A stretch of DNA of 64,000 nt from assembly GCA_022768465.1 (NCBI GenBank), contig JALELZ010000017.1, positions 1-64,000 of the forward strand, written 5' to 3'. Positions 18,859 through 27,416 of this stretch are shown piece by piece. Position numbers and translations under genes: made by a program. The first letter of the stretch is position 1. Every line of letters begins with the position of its first letter. The notes beneath the pieces were generated by a model that was not told the DNA's origin, did not search any database, and saw nothing but the letters and a program-made list of their open reading frames with translations. The stretch is from Lachnospiraceae bacterium. Lineage in GTDB: Bacteria > Bacillota > Clostridia > Lachnospirales > Lachnospiraceae.

Positions 18859-19806
18859 TCAATTAATAAAGTCCGGTGCCTTCAACAATATCTGCTCTGC
18901 TCCCTCACAGACTTCCTTAACGATCTCTGCTGCCGGCTGCACTTTATTGACCATTGCAGCAGCCTGTCCGCAGAGAAAGCAGCCCTTTTCAAGATTTCCG
19001 TCCTGAACCGCCATACGGAATCTGCCTGCTGAAAGTCCTGCCAGCTCTTCATCCGTACTGCCGCCGTATTCTGCATTTTGAAATTCTCTTACAAATGCTG
19101 TCCTTAAGCTTCGTGCGGCATGATTGATCCTTTTTCCGGTAACTGCTGTCGAAAGATCATTGGCCTTCAAAACTCTTTCTCTGTATACCGGATGAATCGT
19201 ACATTCTTCGGCGCTTAAAAACCTGGTTCCCATCTGCACTCCGCATGCTCCCAGCATAAAGGATGCTGCCATTCCTCTGCCGTCCGCAATGCCTCCGGCA
19301 GCAATAACAGGAAGGTCGCCGGCAGCATCACATATGAGCGGAACCAGTACCATTGTAGTAAGCTCTCCTACATGTCCGCCGCTCTCTCCGCCTTCGGCTA
19401 TAAGCGCATCGGCTCCGAGTCTTTTCATCATCTTTGCCATCGCTACAGATGCAACCACAGGTATCACCTTTATGCCTGCTGTTTTCCAGGCCGACATGAA
19501 TTTTGAAGGATTTCCGGCTCCGGTAGTAACAGCAGCAAGCTTTTCTTCCACTGCAAGCTCTGCTATCTCATCCGCATAGCGGTTCATAAGCATTATGTTA
19601 AGTCCGAAGGGCTTATCGGTCAGCTCTCTTGCAATGTTTATCTGCTTTCTGATATCCTCTGCCCTCTGATTTCCTGCGGCAATGATACCAAGCCCGCCGG
19701 CTTCTGAAACCGAAGCTGCAAGTCTTCCGTCAGCGATCCATGCCATACCGCCCTGAAACAGCGGATATTTAATATCTAAAAGATCGCATACAGCTGATTT
19801 AATCAT
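18859..19806 (-). CDS. fabK: Enoyl-ACP reductase FabK (FMN-dependent)
   Basis: A 315-residue flavoprotein of the nitronate-monooxygenase/FabK family, which performs the last reduction of each elongation cycle. Family segments are YPLFQGGMAWIAD, GGLGIIAAGN, EGGESGGHVGE and VIAAGGIADGRG. The track ORF begins eight codons earlier, inside acpP; MIKSAVCDLL is the conserved start and follows an AAGG element. No FabI or FabL homologue is seen, so FabK is probably the only enoyl reductase of this operon. Confidence 0.94.
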   Translation of the reverse strand: MIKSAVCDLLDIKYPLFQGGMAWIADGRLAASVSEAGGLGIIAAGNQRAEDIRKQINIARELTDKPFGLNIMLMNRYADEIAELAVEEKLAAVTTGAGNPSKFMSAWKTAGIKVIPVVASVAMAKMMKRLGADALIAEGGESGGHVGELTTMVLVPLICDAAGDLPVIAAGGIADGRGMAASFMLGACGVQMGTRFLSAEECTIHPVYRERVLKANDLSTAVTGKRINHAARSLRTAFVREFQNAEYGGSTDEELAGLSAGRFRMAVQDGNLEKGCFLCGQAAAMVNKVQPAAEIVKEVCEGAEQILLKAPDFIN

Positions 19807-19810
19807 TTTA

Positions 19811-20032
19811 TCAGCCCTTCTTTTTCTCAACTAAAGCTGCAAGCTCTCCGACTGTTTCAACCTTTTCATCAAGCTCAACACTGATTCCGAGCTCATCCTC
19901 AAGACTCATAAGAAGATCTACAGTATCGAGGGAATCGATTCCGAGATCATGGAAGGTATCCTCTGCCTTTATAGATGCAGGATCGCAGTCAAGTCTGTCA
20001 GCAAGAAGCTTTGCAATAGTTTCAAAAATCAT
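19811..20032 (-). CDS. acpP: Acyl carrier protein
   Basis: A 73-residue ACP with the phosphopantetheine serine in LGIDSLDTVDLLM (about residue 35). It is the first gene of the fatty-acid operon, right behind its promoter, and has a GGAGG ribosome-binding site. The stop lies four bases before the fabK ATG. Confidence 0.97.
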   Translation of the reverse strand: MIFETIAKLLADRLDCDPASIKAEDTFHDLGIDSLDTVDLLMSLEDELGISVELDEKVETVGELAALVEKKKG

Positions 20033-20051
20033 AATTATGTCCTCCGTTAAC

Positions 20052-20106
20052 TTGTTGATAAATCAATAAGTTGCATTATATACTAGGCTTGTTGATATGT
20101 CAACAA
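20052..20106 (-). promoter_or_regulatory. Fab operon promoter with two candidate operators
   Basis: On the minus strand, TTGACA (20098-20103) and TATAAT (20075-20080) are separated by exactly 17 bases, a consensus sigma-A promoter. Two similar inverted repeats bracket it. TTGTTGA-N4-TCAACAA (20089-20106) overlaps the -35 and is perfect. TTGTTGA-N4-TCAATAA (20052-20069, 6 of 7 paired) lies just downstream of the -10, over the expected start site. The size and symmetry suit a MarR-type dimer. Confidence 0.8.
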
Positions 20107-20577
20107 AAAAGCTGTCGCTTTGGAGTTTTTATTCTCTAAAGCAACAGCACAATTTTCAGCCTCGTCGACCTTGAATCCGTGTTTAACGAGTATCGTCTCG
20201 GCAATTTCCCTGTTCAGTTCATTATCCTCTACAAGCATTATGCGCTTATTCTTATAGTCACTATCAGTGTATATCTTACTTTCTTCGGATTTCTCACTGC
20301 TCCCGCATCCGTCTTCTTTTATACGAAGTGGAACACGGATAATGAACTCACTGCCCACATCTTTTTCTGTACGAAGTTCTATTGTTCCTCCCATCATATC
20401 CACGATGTTCTTGGTAATAGCCATGCCAAGTCCGGTTCCTTGTATCTTGCTTACCGTAGAGCTTCGTTCACGTTCAAAAGGATTAAATATCTTTTCTGCA
20501 AATTTATGGCTCATTCATCTCAATGTAATATAATGCGTAGGCTCTGCAATCAAAACATCACTTTTGTAGCAGTTCTT
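20083..20577 (-). pseudogene. Relic of a hybrid sensor histidine kinase
   Basis: The readable part (20083-20514) starts in the middle of a HATPase domain: MSHKFAEKIFNPFERERSS, then the G-box GTGLGMAITKNIVDMMGG. It continues into a receiver domain (RIMLVEDNELNREIAETIL) that ends before the phospho-acceptor aspartate. Upstream, the same frame continues (YKSDVLIAEPTHYITLR) to a stop immediately before the methionine, and the rest of the ATPase, dimerisation and sensor domains is missing. This is a decayed fragment. Its 3' end has been taken over by a terminator and the fab promoter. Confidence 0.85.
20104..20148 (-). terminator. Terminator between kinase relic and fab promoter
   Basis: On the minus strand, GCTGTTGCTTTAGAG pairs with CTCCAAAGCGACAGC (20134-20148 and 20111-20125) and is followed by TTTTTT. 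It insulates the fab promoter, which begins within the U-tract region. Confidence 0.75.
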
Positions 20578-20644
20578 AAGTGAATGTTATCGAAGCTATA
20601 TTTGATGACATTTTAAGATTGAGTGCTGAATACGCCTGATATGC

Positions 20645-20684
20645 AAAAAAGGCATCTGCTGCATTTCCACAACAGATGCCTTTT
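20645..20684 (-). terminator. Terminator of prfC
   Basis: AAAAGGCATCTG (20647-20658) and CAGATGCCTTTT (20673-20684) form a 12-bp stem with a T-run on the minus strand, about 80 bp past the prfC stop. Confidence 0.85.
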
Positions 20685-20764
20685 AGAAACCAATATAATC
20701 GCTCTATGTGTCTATGAACATAGAATATCACTAACAGTTTTATTTTTCCATATATTATTATCTA

Positions 20765-22372
20765 TCAGTCTTTCACTGAACCGAATTCAGAAAGCTTAAG
20801 ACCTTCATTTCTGTCAAGAACCATGCGAACACTCCATTCATGTGCAAAAAGCAGCAATGGATTGCCCTTCAGATCCTGAACCTTCTTCATATCGCTTGTA
20901 CCCTGTATCTTGTCAATATTGATTTCTGAAGCATTGTCCACCCAACGAACATACTCATAAGGAAGCTGTTCGAGTCCGACCTCGACATTATACTCATTTT
21001 TAAGTCTGTAGGTAAGTACCTCGAACTGAAGCACTCCGACTACTCCGACAATGATCTCCTCCATACCGGAATTGATCTCCTGGAATATCTGAATAGCACC
21101 CTCCTGAGCGATCTGCATAACACCCTTTAAGAACTGTTTTCTCTTCATGGTGTCTATCTGACGCACTCTCGCAAAATGCTCCGGTGCGAAGGTAGGTATT
21201 CCCTCGTATTTAAACTTCTTATTTGAAAGGCAAAGTGTATCTCCAATTGAGTATATACCCGGATCAAATACACCTATAATATCTCCGGCATAGGCCTTCT
21301 GAATGATCTGTCTTTCATCTGCCATCATCTGTGTAGGCATTGTAAGACGAATCTTTCTTCCTCCCTGTACATGGTTTACTTCCATGCCGGCTTCATATTC
21401 TCCGGAACAGATCCTCATAAACGCGATACGGTCTCTGTGCGCCTTGTTCATATTGGCCTGTATCTTAAATACAAATGCTGAGAAATCCTCTTCAACCGGA
21501 TCTATCACGCCCTGATCGCTCACTCTCGGAAGCGGAGGGGTGGTCATTGTTAAGAAGCTCTTTAAGAATGGCTCAACACCGAAGTTTGTAAGAGCTGATC
21601 CGAAGAAAACAGGGCTCAGCTTACCATGAAGCACCTTATCAAGATCAAGCTCATCTGCAGCTCCGTCTATAAGCTCCATGTCCTCCATCAGCTTATCATA
21701 GTTCATAAAGCCGATGACATCCTTGACATCAGGATCATCGATATGATAGTTATGAGTCTCAAGCTCCTTGGCTCCGCCCATTTCAGCCTTAAAGGTTATG
21801 ACATTTTTAGACTCGCGCTCATATACTCCCTTGAAGTTCTTTCCGCAGCCTATAGGCCAGTTTACAGGACAGGTATGAATACCGAGTACGTCCTCTATCT
21901 CAGAAAGAAGCTCAAACGGATCCCTTGCCTCACGGTCGAACTTATTTATAAATGTAAAGATCGGAATGCCTCTCATGACACAGACCTTGAAAAGCTTAAT
22001 AGTCTGTGCCTCAACACCCTTTGAACCGTCAATGACCATGACTGCGGAGTCTGCCGCCATAAGTGTACGGTAGGTATCCTCAGAGAAGTCCTGGTGTCCC
22101 GGGGTGTCAAGAATGTTGATGATCTTTCCTCCGAACTCAAACTGCATGGCTGATGAGGTTACAGAGATACCTCTTTCCTTCTCTATCTCCATCCAGTCAG
22201 ACACAGCGTGCTTTGCTGCCTTTCTGCCCTTAACCGTGCCTGCTAAATTGATGGCTCCTCCGTAAAGAAGGAACTTCTCGGTAAGTGTTGTTTTACCGGC
22301 GTCAGGGTGTGATATTATCGCAAATGTGCGTCTTTTCTCAATTTCCTTTTTTAGCTGTTCGTTCTTTGCCAT
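20765..22372 (-). CDS. prfC: Peptide chain release factor 3
   Basis: A 535-residue translational GTPase that recycles RF1/RF2 after termination. G1 is SHPDAGKTTLTE (about residue 19), the G2/switch region has RGISVTSSAMQF, G3 is LDTPGHQDFSEDTYRT and G4 is FINKFDR. The C-terminal domains are full length. The track start is 16 codons upstream and overlaps coaX; MAKNEQLKKEIEKRRTFAI is the conserved start. It lies four bases after the coaX stop, so the pair is co-transcribed. Confidence 0.94.
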   Translation of the reverse strand: MAKNEQLKKEIEKRRTFAIISHPDAGKTTLTEKFLLYGGAINLAGTVKGRKAAKHAVSDWMEIEKERGISVTSSAMQFEFGGKIINILDTPGHQDFSEDTYRTLMAADSAVMVIDGSKGVEAQTIKLFKVCVMRGIPIFTFINKFDREARDPFELLSEIEDVLGIHTCPVNWPIGCGKNFKGVYERESKNVITFKAEMGGAKELETHNYHIDDPDVKDVIGFMNYDKLMEDMELIDGAADELDLDKVLHGKLSPVFFGSALTNFGVEPFLKSFLTMTTPPLPRVSDQGVIDPVEEDFSAFVFKIQANMNKAHRDRIAFMRICSGEYEAGMEVNHVQGGRKIRLTMPTQMMADERQIIQKAYAGDIIGVFDPGIYSIGDTLCLSNKKFKYEGIPTFAPEHFARVRQIDTMKRKQFLKGVMQIAQEGAIQIFQEINSGMEEIIVGVVGVLQFEVLTYRLKNEYNVEVGLEQLPYEYVRWVDNASEINIDKIQGTSDMKKVQDLKGNPLLLFAHEWSVRMVLDRNEGLKLSEFGSVKD

Positions 22373-22376
22373 ATTA

Positions 22377-23171
22377 TTATGCTCTGCACTCCTTATTGAA
22401 GCTGTCTTTATTGAGCTCATAAAGCCTCATAAGACCCTTCATGAGCAGCTTTTCATCTATAACTATACTGCGTTTGCAGTAAGGTATCGCAAATCTTGCC
22501 ATACCTCCGCATGCAACCACATTGCACTTCTTGCCGAGCTCCTGCTCTGCCTTTTCAATAATAGTATCAATGCCTCCGGCTATACCGTAAACGATACCGC
22601 TTCTCATACACTGAACGGTATCTCTGGATATAACTCTTCCCGGCTTATCAAGATCGATCTCAGGAAGGATAGCAGTACTGCTCGCAAGTGAATTTGCACT
22701 CTGCTTCATGCCCGGCATTATTGATCCGCCTAAGAATTCTCCGTCGGAATCTACTACTGTTACAGTTGTAGCAGTACCCATGTTTATCACTATGCAAGGC
22801 GTAGTGTACTCTTTAAATGCTGCCTGGGCTCCTACAATAAGATCTGCTCCTATACCCTTTGGATATTTGAATTTACTCAATGCAATATCCATCTTCATAT
22901 CGCTGGAAACGATCATAGGCTCAAGGTTGAGCACCTTTCTTACCGCTGTGGTAACGATGCCTGTAAGCGGTGGTACTACAGATGATATAATCGCCCCGCT
23001 TATATCCTTTTTCTTAAGATCATGGAAATCGAGCACAGACATAATGTCACTCGCATATTCAAGGCTTGTCTTTTCGTAGGCTGTTGTAACTCTTTCCTCT
23101 ATTACATAGTCATTTTCACCGACTATACCTATTTTAATGTTTGAATTGCCCATATCTATGGCAAGTATCAT
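22377..23171 (-). CDS. coaX: Type III pantothenate kinase
   Basis: A 264-residue ASKHA-fold kinase for the first step of CoA synthesis. The phosphate-binding N-terminus is LAIDMGNSNIKIGI; further motifs are GADLIVGAQAAF, VINMGTATTVTVVDSDGEFLGG (with the catalytic aspartate region) and GMARFAIPYC. The track ORF is 18 codons longer; the start at MILAIDMGN has GGAG seven bases upstream. It is followed directly by prfC. Confidence 0.94.
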   Translation of the reverse strand: MILAIDMGNSNIKIGIVGENDYVIEERVTTAYEKTSLEYASDIMSVLDFHDLKKKDISGAIISSVVPPLTGIVTTAVRKVLNLEPMIVSSDMKMDIALSKFKYPKGIGADLIVGAQAAFKEYTTPCIVINMGTATTVTVVDSDGEFLGGSIMPGMKQSANSLASSTAILPEIDLDKPGRVISRDTVQCMRSGIVYGIAGGIDTIIEKAEQELGKKCNVVACGGMARFAIPYCKRSIVIDEKLLMKGLMRLYELNKDSFNKECRA

Positions 23172-23240
23172 AGCTTTTCTCCTAATAAAGCCGTTACAGG
23201 CTGTTGATTTTATATATGTGCACACCGAAGCTTTTTATAG

Positions 23241-24527
23241 TTACTCCTTATCCTCCTTATGAACTTCAGGATCCTCCTTCGGCATAAAAATATGCACCTT
23301 ATCTATATGATTGTGATCTACAGAAATGACCTTGAGTCTGATGCCATCAGGCGTAATGACCTCGTCTCCGTCATCAGGAAGCCTGTCAAGCAGTCCTATG
23401 ATAACGCCGCCTATGGAGTCATACTCTTCACTGGTAATATCAAAATCCGGGATTCTGTCACTTATATCATCAAGATTTGCCGAGCCGTCAACTATATATT
23501 CGCCCGGTTTGATCTCAACAATACTGTTTTCCTCTTCCTCGTCATACTCGTCACGAATATCTCCGACGATTTCCTCAAGAAGATCCTCTATGGTAACGAG
23601 TCCGACGGTATCACCGTATTCATCCAGGACTATTGCCAGGCTTATGCAGTTCTTAAGCATTTCCTGCATGAGCTCTGAGGTCTTTTTATATTCATGTGTA
23701 AAATATGCCTCTCTCAGAATATCTCTTACTGAAAATGCCTTCTTCTCGTCACGCAGAAGCAGATCCTTTATATTGAAAAGGCCGATGACATTATCAGTGT
23801 CTCCTTCATATACCGGAAGTCTTGTATACATATGCTCACGATACACATTCAATATTTCCTCATAGCTTGAGTCAACATTAAGGAACACCATGTCGACTCT
23901 AGGCACCATGACATCCCTTGCCATGCTCACGCCAAGGTCGAACACATTGTTTATCATCTCGCGTTCTTCAGTCTCTATCTCTCCGTCTTCATGGCTTTCG
24001 TCAACTATGGTTCGGATCTCATTTTCTGTATAGGTATCCTTCCATTCCGAATCCATGCCTGCTATGCGCATAATTATTTTAACTATGCTGTTTAAAACTA
24101 TGCTGACCGGCGTTACTATCCTCATCCATGAATAGACGATCCCGCCTACCTTGAGTGAAACATCTTCAGCATAAATAGCTGCGCAGTTTTTCGGTGTTAT
24201 CTCTCCGAAAATAAGAATGAGTATAGTGAGAACACCTGTTGCAAGGCCGACATATATATTGCCGAAAAGCTCCGAAACAGTCACTGTTGCAAGAGCTGTA
24301 AGCCCTGTATTTACGATGTTGTTGCCGATAAGAAGTGCACTTATCATGCGCGGCTGATCATCAAGCAGTTTTTCTACCGTAACTGCTCTCTTATCGCCGT
24401 CGTTGGCAAGTGTTTTAATACGAATTTTGTTGACTGCTGTAAGGGCAGTCTCTGAGGATGAAAAAAATGCCGAAAGGCCTAAAAGAACGATCAAAATTAA
24501 CAATCGCGTCGCGTCACCGGAATCCAA
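23241..24527 (-). CDS. CNNM/CorC family transporter (DUF21-CBS-CorC_HlyC)
   Basis: A 428-residue membrane protein. The N-terminal DUF21 domain has three to four hydrophobic segments (about 5-150) with AFFSSSETALTAVNK and GEITPKNCA. A CBS pair follows (about 200-320: ARDVMVPRVDMVFL ... VLDEYGDTVGLVTIEDLLEEIVGDI), then a C-terminal CorC_HlyC domain. Members transport or regulate magnesium or cobalt. It is the last housekeeping gene before the island. Confidence 0.92.
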   Translation of the reverse strand: MDSGDATRLLILIVLLGLSAFFSSSETALTAVNKIRIKTLANDGDKRAVTVEKLLDDQPRMISALLIGNNIVNTGLTALATVTVSELFGNIYVGLATGVLTILILIFGEITPKNCAAIYAEDVSLKVGGIVYSWMRIVTPVSIVLNSIVKIIMRIAGMDSEWKDTYTENEIRTIVDESHEDGEIETEEREMINNVFDLGVSMARDVMVPRVDMVFLNVDSSYEEILNVYREHMYTRLPVYEGDTDNVIGLFNIKDLLLRDEKKAFSVRDILREAYFTHEYKKTSELMQEMLKNCISLAIVLDEYGDTVGLVTIEDLLEEIVGDIRDEYDEEEENSIVEIKPGEYIVDGSANLDDISDRIPDFDITSEEYDSIGGVIIGLLDRLPDDGDEVITPDGIRLKVISVDHNHIDKVHIFMPKEDPEVHKEDKE

Positions 24528-24614
24528 AATATTTCTCCTTTTCTCTTAATTCCCTTTAATAAAATATGGTTTTATAAAATTCTTCCTGTAAAGCCGGAAG
24601 CTGCTGTCTTATAT

Positions 24615-24643
24615 TTACCGCAATATCCCTTTATTTGCGGTAA
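24615..24643. other. Inverted repeat in the CNNM gene leader
   Basis: TTACCGCAA (24615-24623) and TTGCGGTAA (24635-24643) form a 9-bp stem with an 11-nt loop, about 90 bp upstream of the CNNM gene on its template side. Nothing else is recognisable between 24528 and the island edge. It could be a regulatory hairpin or operator. Confidence 0.4.
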
Positions 24644-24709
24644 CGCCTAATAATAAAATATAACCTACATATATGTAAAATGCAAGTATATGGCTTATGT
24701 TCGGTTATC

Positions 24710-24729
24710 TAAAATATATTGGGGGTTTT
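24710..24729 (+). repeat. Left terminal inverted repeat of the island
   Basis: TAAAATATATTGGGGGTTTT; a further related sequence, TATGTTGTGTTGGGGGTTGG, lies inside at about 24767-24786 and may be a second transposase-binding site. Confidence 0.7.
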
Positions 24730-24819
24730 CTTATAATTAATGGTTCAAAAACCTCACAGTTAAAAGTATGTTGTGTTGGGGGTTGGTAGTTGTGCGGATG
24801 ATTACTCCTGTTTCATAAG

Positions 24820-24836
24820 ACCTTTAGGTTTATAAT
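24820..24836 (+). promoter_or_regulatory. Possible promoter/operator of the XRE gene
   Basis: TATAAT (24831-24836) is preceded directly by the short palindrome ACCTTTAGGT (24820-24829). No good -35 is seen. The distance to the gene (about 90 bases) implies a leader. Self-regulation by the XRE protein is a guess. Confidence 0.35.
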
Positions 24837-24924
24837 TACATCAGGGGTGCCGCGTACTGCAAAGTGACATTTGTTTACAGAAAAGAGCATTTCCAAACCA
24901 TAATTATATATGGAGGATATGCTT

Positions 24925-25602
24925 ATGTATTTTGGAACAACGTTTTACCGTTTAAAAAGAATAAAGAGCACACCGACTGCTAAAGTAAAAGAGCCAAGAG
25001 GTGTAAAGCTCCCGGTACTTACGTACAGACAGCTTGCAATCATGGAAGGAAAAGCTTCAAATGTACGCAAGAATGAGTTGTCGGTATTGCTCGATAAACT
25101 GAACCGCCTGGACATGCAGAACGAATTACAGGAACTGCTGAACCGGTACGCACATTTCTTTGAATCAGAGCCTTCAGCTCCGCCAAAGTATACGCCGGTA
25201 GAAGCACATGCCCTGTTGCAGGCTATGACACCCTGGAAATTACCGTACAAGGAGACTGATGACGATATGAAACAGGACGGATTCAAGGACAGACTTCGCA
25301 TTGCCATGGAGACTGCCGGTCTGAAACAACACGATCTGGTAAGCATGACGAAGATCAGCGCAGGCAACATCTCAAGATACCTTCAGGGAACGATGAACCC
25401 GAGACCGGATAAGATCAAAGTAATGGCTGATGCACTTGGCGTCGATGCTGCATGGCTGGCAGGAGAAAGCGGAGGCAACGGCGGGAAAATGGAACTTGTG
25501 ACGCTCTTCGACAAGCTGGACAAGCAGGACCGTAAACTTGTTATGGGGCTTGCAACGGCTCTTCTGAAGGACGTAAAGTATGCTGAAGCTGCAGCAGAAT
25601 AA
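24925..25602 (+). CDS. XRE family (Cro/CI-type HTH) regulator
   Basis: A 225-residue protein. The helix-turn-helix lies at about residues 118-175 (FKDRLRIAMETAGLKQHDLVSMTKISAGNISRYLQG ... MADALGVDAAWLAG). The N-terminal 110 residues contain LTYRQLAIMEGK and a leucine-rich helical stretch that I do not recognise; the C-terminal 35 residues are helical. The track start precedes GGAGG; the ATG at 24925, eight bases after GGAGG, is the plausible start. It is convergent with the transposase and shares a terminator. It may repress the island genes or the transposase. Base composition is richer in G+C than the flanking chromosome. Confidence 0.8.
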   Translation: MYFGTTFYRLKRIKSTPTAKVKEPRGVKLPVLTYRQLAIMEGKASNVRKNELSVLLDKLNRLDMQNELQELLNRYAHFFESEPSAPPKYTPVEAHALLQAMTPWKLPYKETDDDMKQDGFKDRLRIAMETAGLKQHDLVSMTKISAGNISRYLQGTMNPRPDKIKVMADALGVDAAWLAGESGGNGGKMELVTLFDKLDKQDRKLVMGLATALLKDVKYAEAAAE

Positions 25603-25693
25603 TCTGAAGTTTTAGGTATATAATTGTCTCTGTACGAGACAGGAAGTCACTATAAGTGTAAATTAGCATTACAACAAAAAAAATAAGCATAAC

Positions 25694-25719
25694 AAAAGCG
25701 GGACCTAAATCCCGCTTTT
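25694..25719. terminator. Bidirectional terminator between XRE gene and transposase
   Basis: AAAAGCGGGA (25694-25703) and TCCCGCTTTT (25710-25719) with a 6-nt loop, with A/T runs on both sides, between convergent genes. Confidence 0.88.
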
Positions 25720-25732
25720 ATCATGCCCGTAT

Positions 25733-27223
25733 TTAAGAATAAAGCAAATCCCGTTCGGTAAGTTCGAGCAATTTGTCGATATAGGCGCCTCGAGGATAAA
25801 CTATAGTGGTTTCCTCTATGCGCTTTGACGGAAAATGAATCGTCATTCCCATCCCTCCGGAAGGAGCAAAACCGTGGTCATAAACATATTTGTATTCGGT
25901 TACGGTCCTCTTCGGAAGTGCCGCACTCTTACTGTACAATGCCTTCAGACGCAGTACTTCGAATCCGTATCCGCGTCCCTGGGTGTTTATTGCCTGTATC
26001 AGCGAGTTAAGCCCCTCGGCAGCCGCGTTGGTATAACGGCATCCCGGTTCGAAGTATCGAAAGATTTCCGTCTTCCATGCAGTCACGGTGCGTCCGAACT
26101 TCTTGAATTCCGCGAACAGCGTCTTATCCGCAGAACGGAGGAGCTTTTTCCATTCCTCGTATTCGGCTATTGCTTCAAGATAACCGTCGCATTTATAGAT
26201 GTTTGCAAATCCGTCTTTCAGCAGTCTCAACGTATCAAACTCTGGGAAGGCATAACACAGTTCAGCCGTAAGACTGAGTCTTTCAGGATTCTCGGATACT
26301 CTGTCCTCGTTGAATTTGAACAGATAGCTGTCTTTACCGGCCCTGGTCAATAAGGACTTGAAATAGGCTTTCTGGTGGCATTCAGGCATTGCATTGACCG
26401 TTGCATGGGCTTCCTCCGTCAGAAGCGTTCTCGTGCGTTTTGTGGCCTGCTGGAGCAGCTGTATGACGTGATACTTATCCACTACCTGAACGGCATTCGG
26501 AAGCAGTTCTTCAATAATCGGGCGGTAACCCTGTGCCATGTCCGTTGTTACTACTTTGATGTTCTCATAACCCTTCATGGACTTGATGAGATTCTCAACG
26601 GTTTCACGCTTATTATCCTTCGTCATCTCAAGCAGAACGCCACTTTCGATGTCCACATAGATGGCGCGCATCTTATGCTCGATATGCTTCTCATCGATTC
26701 CAAGCACCTTCGGAGCTATGAGCGGATGCGCTTCATCCATTTCACGGCCCGCCGTAACCATGATATCGGATATGGTCGGTATAGTTACAGCGTATTCCTC
26801 CGCAAGCTTCGAAAACGGCTCTGCAAAGCTTCTCAACCGGATCTGTTCATACAACCTTGTGGTGAATTTCGTACCCGGTACAAGACATTCAAATTTATGG
26901 CTGAATTTGTGCCCGCAGTCCTGGCATTTATATCTTGGAACTTCTACCTGAAGAGATACACGGATGAGTCCCTGGCTTATGTCACTGACCTTACGGTCTT
27001 TTGATTTGCCGTCAACATGATAATAGAGCGAACCGCACTCGTCACATGCCTGATTACGCTTTGAAACCGGTGATACGTGAAATATGTACTCGTAGTCATT
27101 ATCCTTCGGTTTAATGCACTCGTTTTCCTTCAGTTCCGGAATGTTCAGGCTGGGTATGGGGCGGACATACTCATACAGGTCTTTGAGTTCTTCTTTAATT
27201 GTATGATTATTATCTGCAGCCAT
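25733..27223 (-). CDS. ISL3 family transposase
   Basis: A 496-residue DDE transposase. The N-terminal zinc-finger pair is visible (CDECGSLYYH ... YKCQDCGHKF, about 38-105), then an HTH region. The DDE residues are in VLGIDEKH (about 178), VVTTDMAQGY (about 232) and the glutamate of AAAEGLNSLIQAIN (about 410). It is somewhat longer than usual ISL3 transposases (about 430). All domains appear intact. Its ATG shares a base with the RHH stop (TAATG) and GGTGAGG lies at good spacing, so translation is coupled to the upstream island genes rather than driven by a private IS promoter. Confidence 0.93.
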   Translation of the reverse strand: MAADNNHTIKEELKDLYEYVRPIPSLNIPELKENECIKPKDNDYEYIFHVSPVSKRNQACDECGSLYYHVDGKSKDRKVSDISQGLIRVSLQVEVPRYKCQDCGHKFSHKFECLVPGTKFTTRLYEQIRLRSFAEPFSKLAEEYAVTIPTISDIMVTAGREMDEAHPLIAPKVLGIDEKHIEHKMRAIYVDIESGVLLEMTKDNKRETVENLIKSMKGYENIKVVTTDMAQGYRPIIEELLPNAVQVVDKYHVIQLLQQATKRTRTLLTEEAHATVNAMPECHQKAYFKSLLTRAGKDSYLFKFNEDRVSENPERLSLTAELCYAFPEFDTLRLLKDGFANIYKCDGYLEAIAEYEEWKKLLRSADKTLFAEFKKFGRTVTAWKTEIFRYFEPGCRYTNAAAEGLNSLIQAINTQGRGYGFEVLRLKALYSKSAALPKRTVTEYKYVYDHGFAPSGGMGMTIHFPSKRIEETTIVYPRGAYIDKLLELTERDLLYS

Positions 27224-27414
27224 TACTTTGCCTCACCACCGTTACTGATAAGTTTCATCTTTTCATAATAATCATCGATATACATTGCTAATGCTCTTTC
27301 AACTGCGACTGTTTTAGGCTGTCCGGAATCTTCACAGAACTGGTTTAACCTTTCATATAAAGCCTGTTCCAAACGAACTGTTACCGGATGGTTAGGTTTT
27401 GATGGTCTTGCCAT
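27223..27414 (-). CDS. Ribbon-helix-helix (CopG-like) small protein
   Basis: A 63-residue protein from the preferred ATG. The track starts at a GTG two codons earlier, but AAAGGAG, which is the end of the helicase gene, is spaced correctly only for the ATG. The strand segment PVTVRLEQALYERLNQFCE followed by two helices (PKTVAVERALAMYIDDYYEKM) is the RHH fold. It begins at the helicase stop and ends at the transposase start. It may regulate the operon or help the transposase; neither is shown. Confidence 0.8.
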   Translation of the reverse strand: MARPSKPNHPVTVRLEQALYERLNQFCEDSGQPKTVAVERALAMYIDDYYEKMKLISNGGEAK

Positions 27415-27416
27415 GA

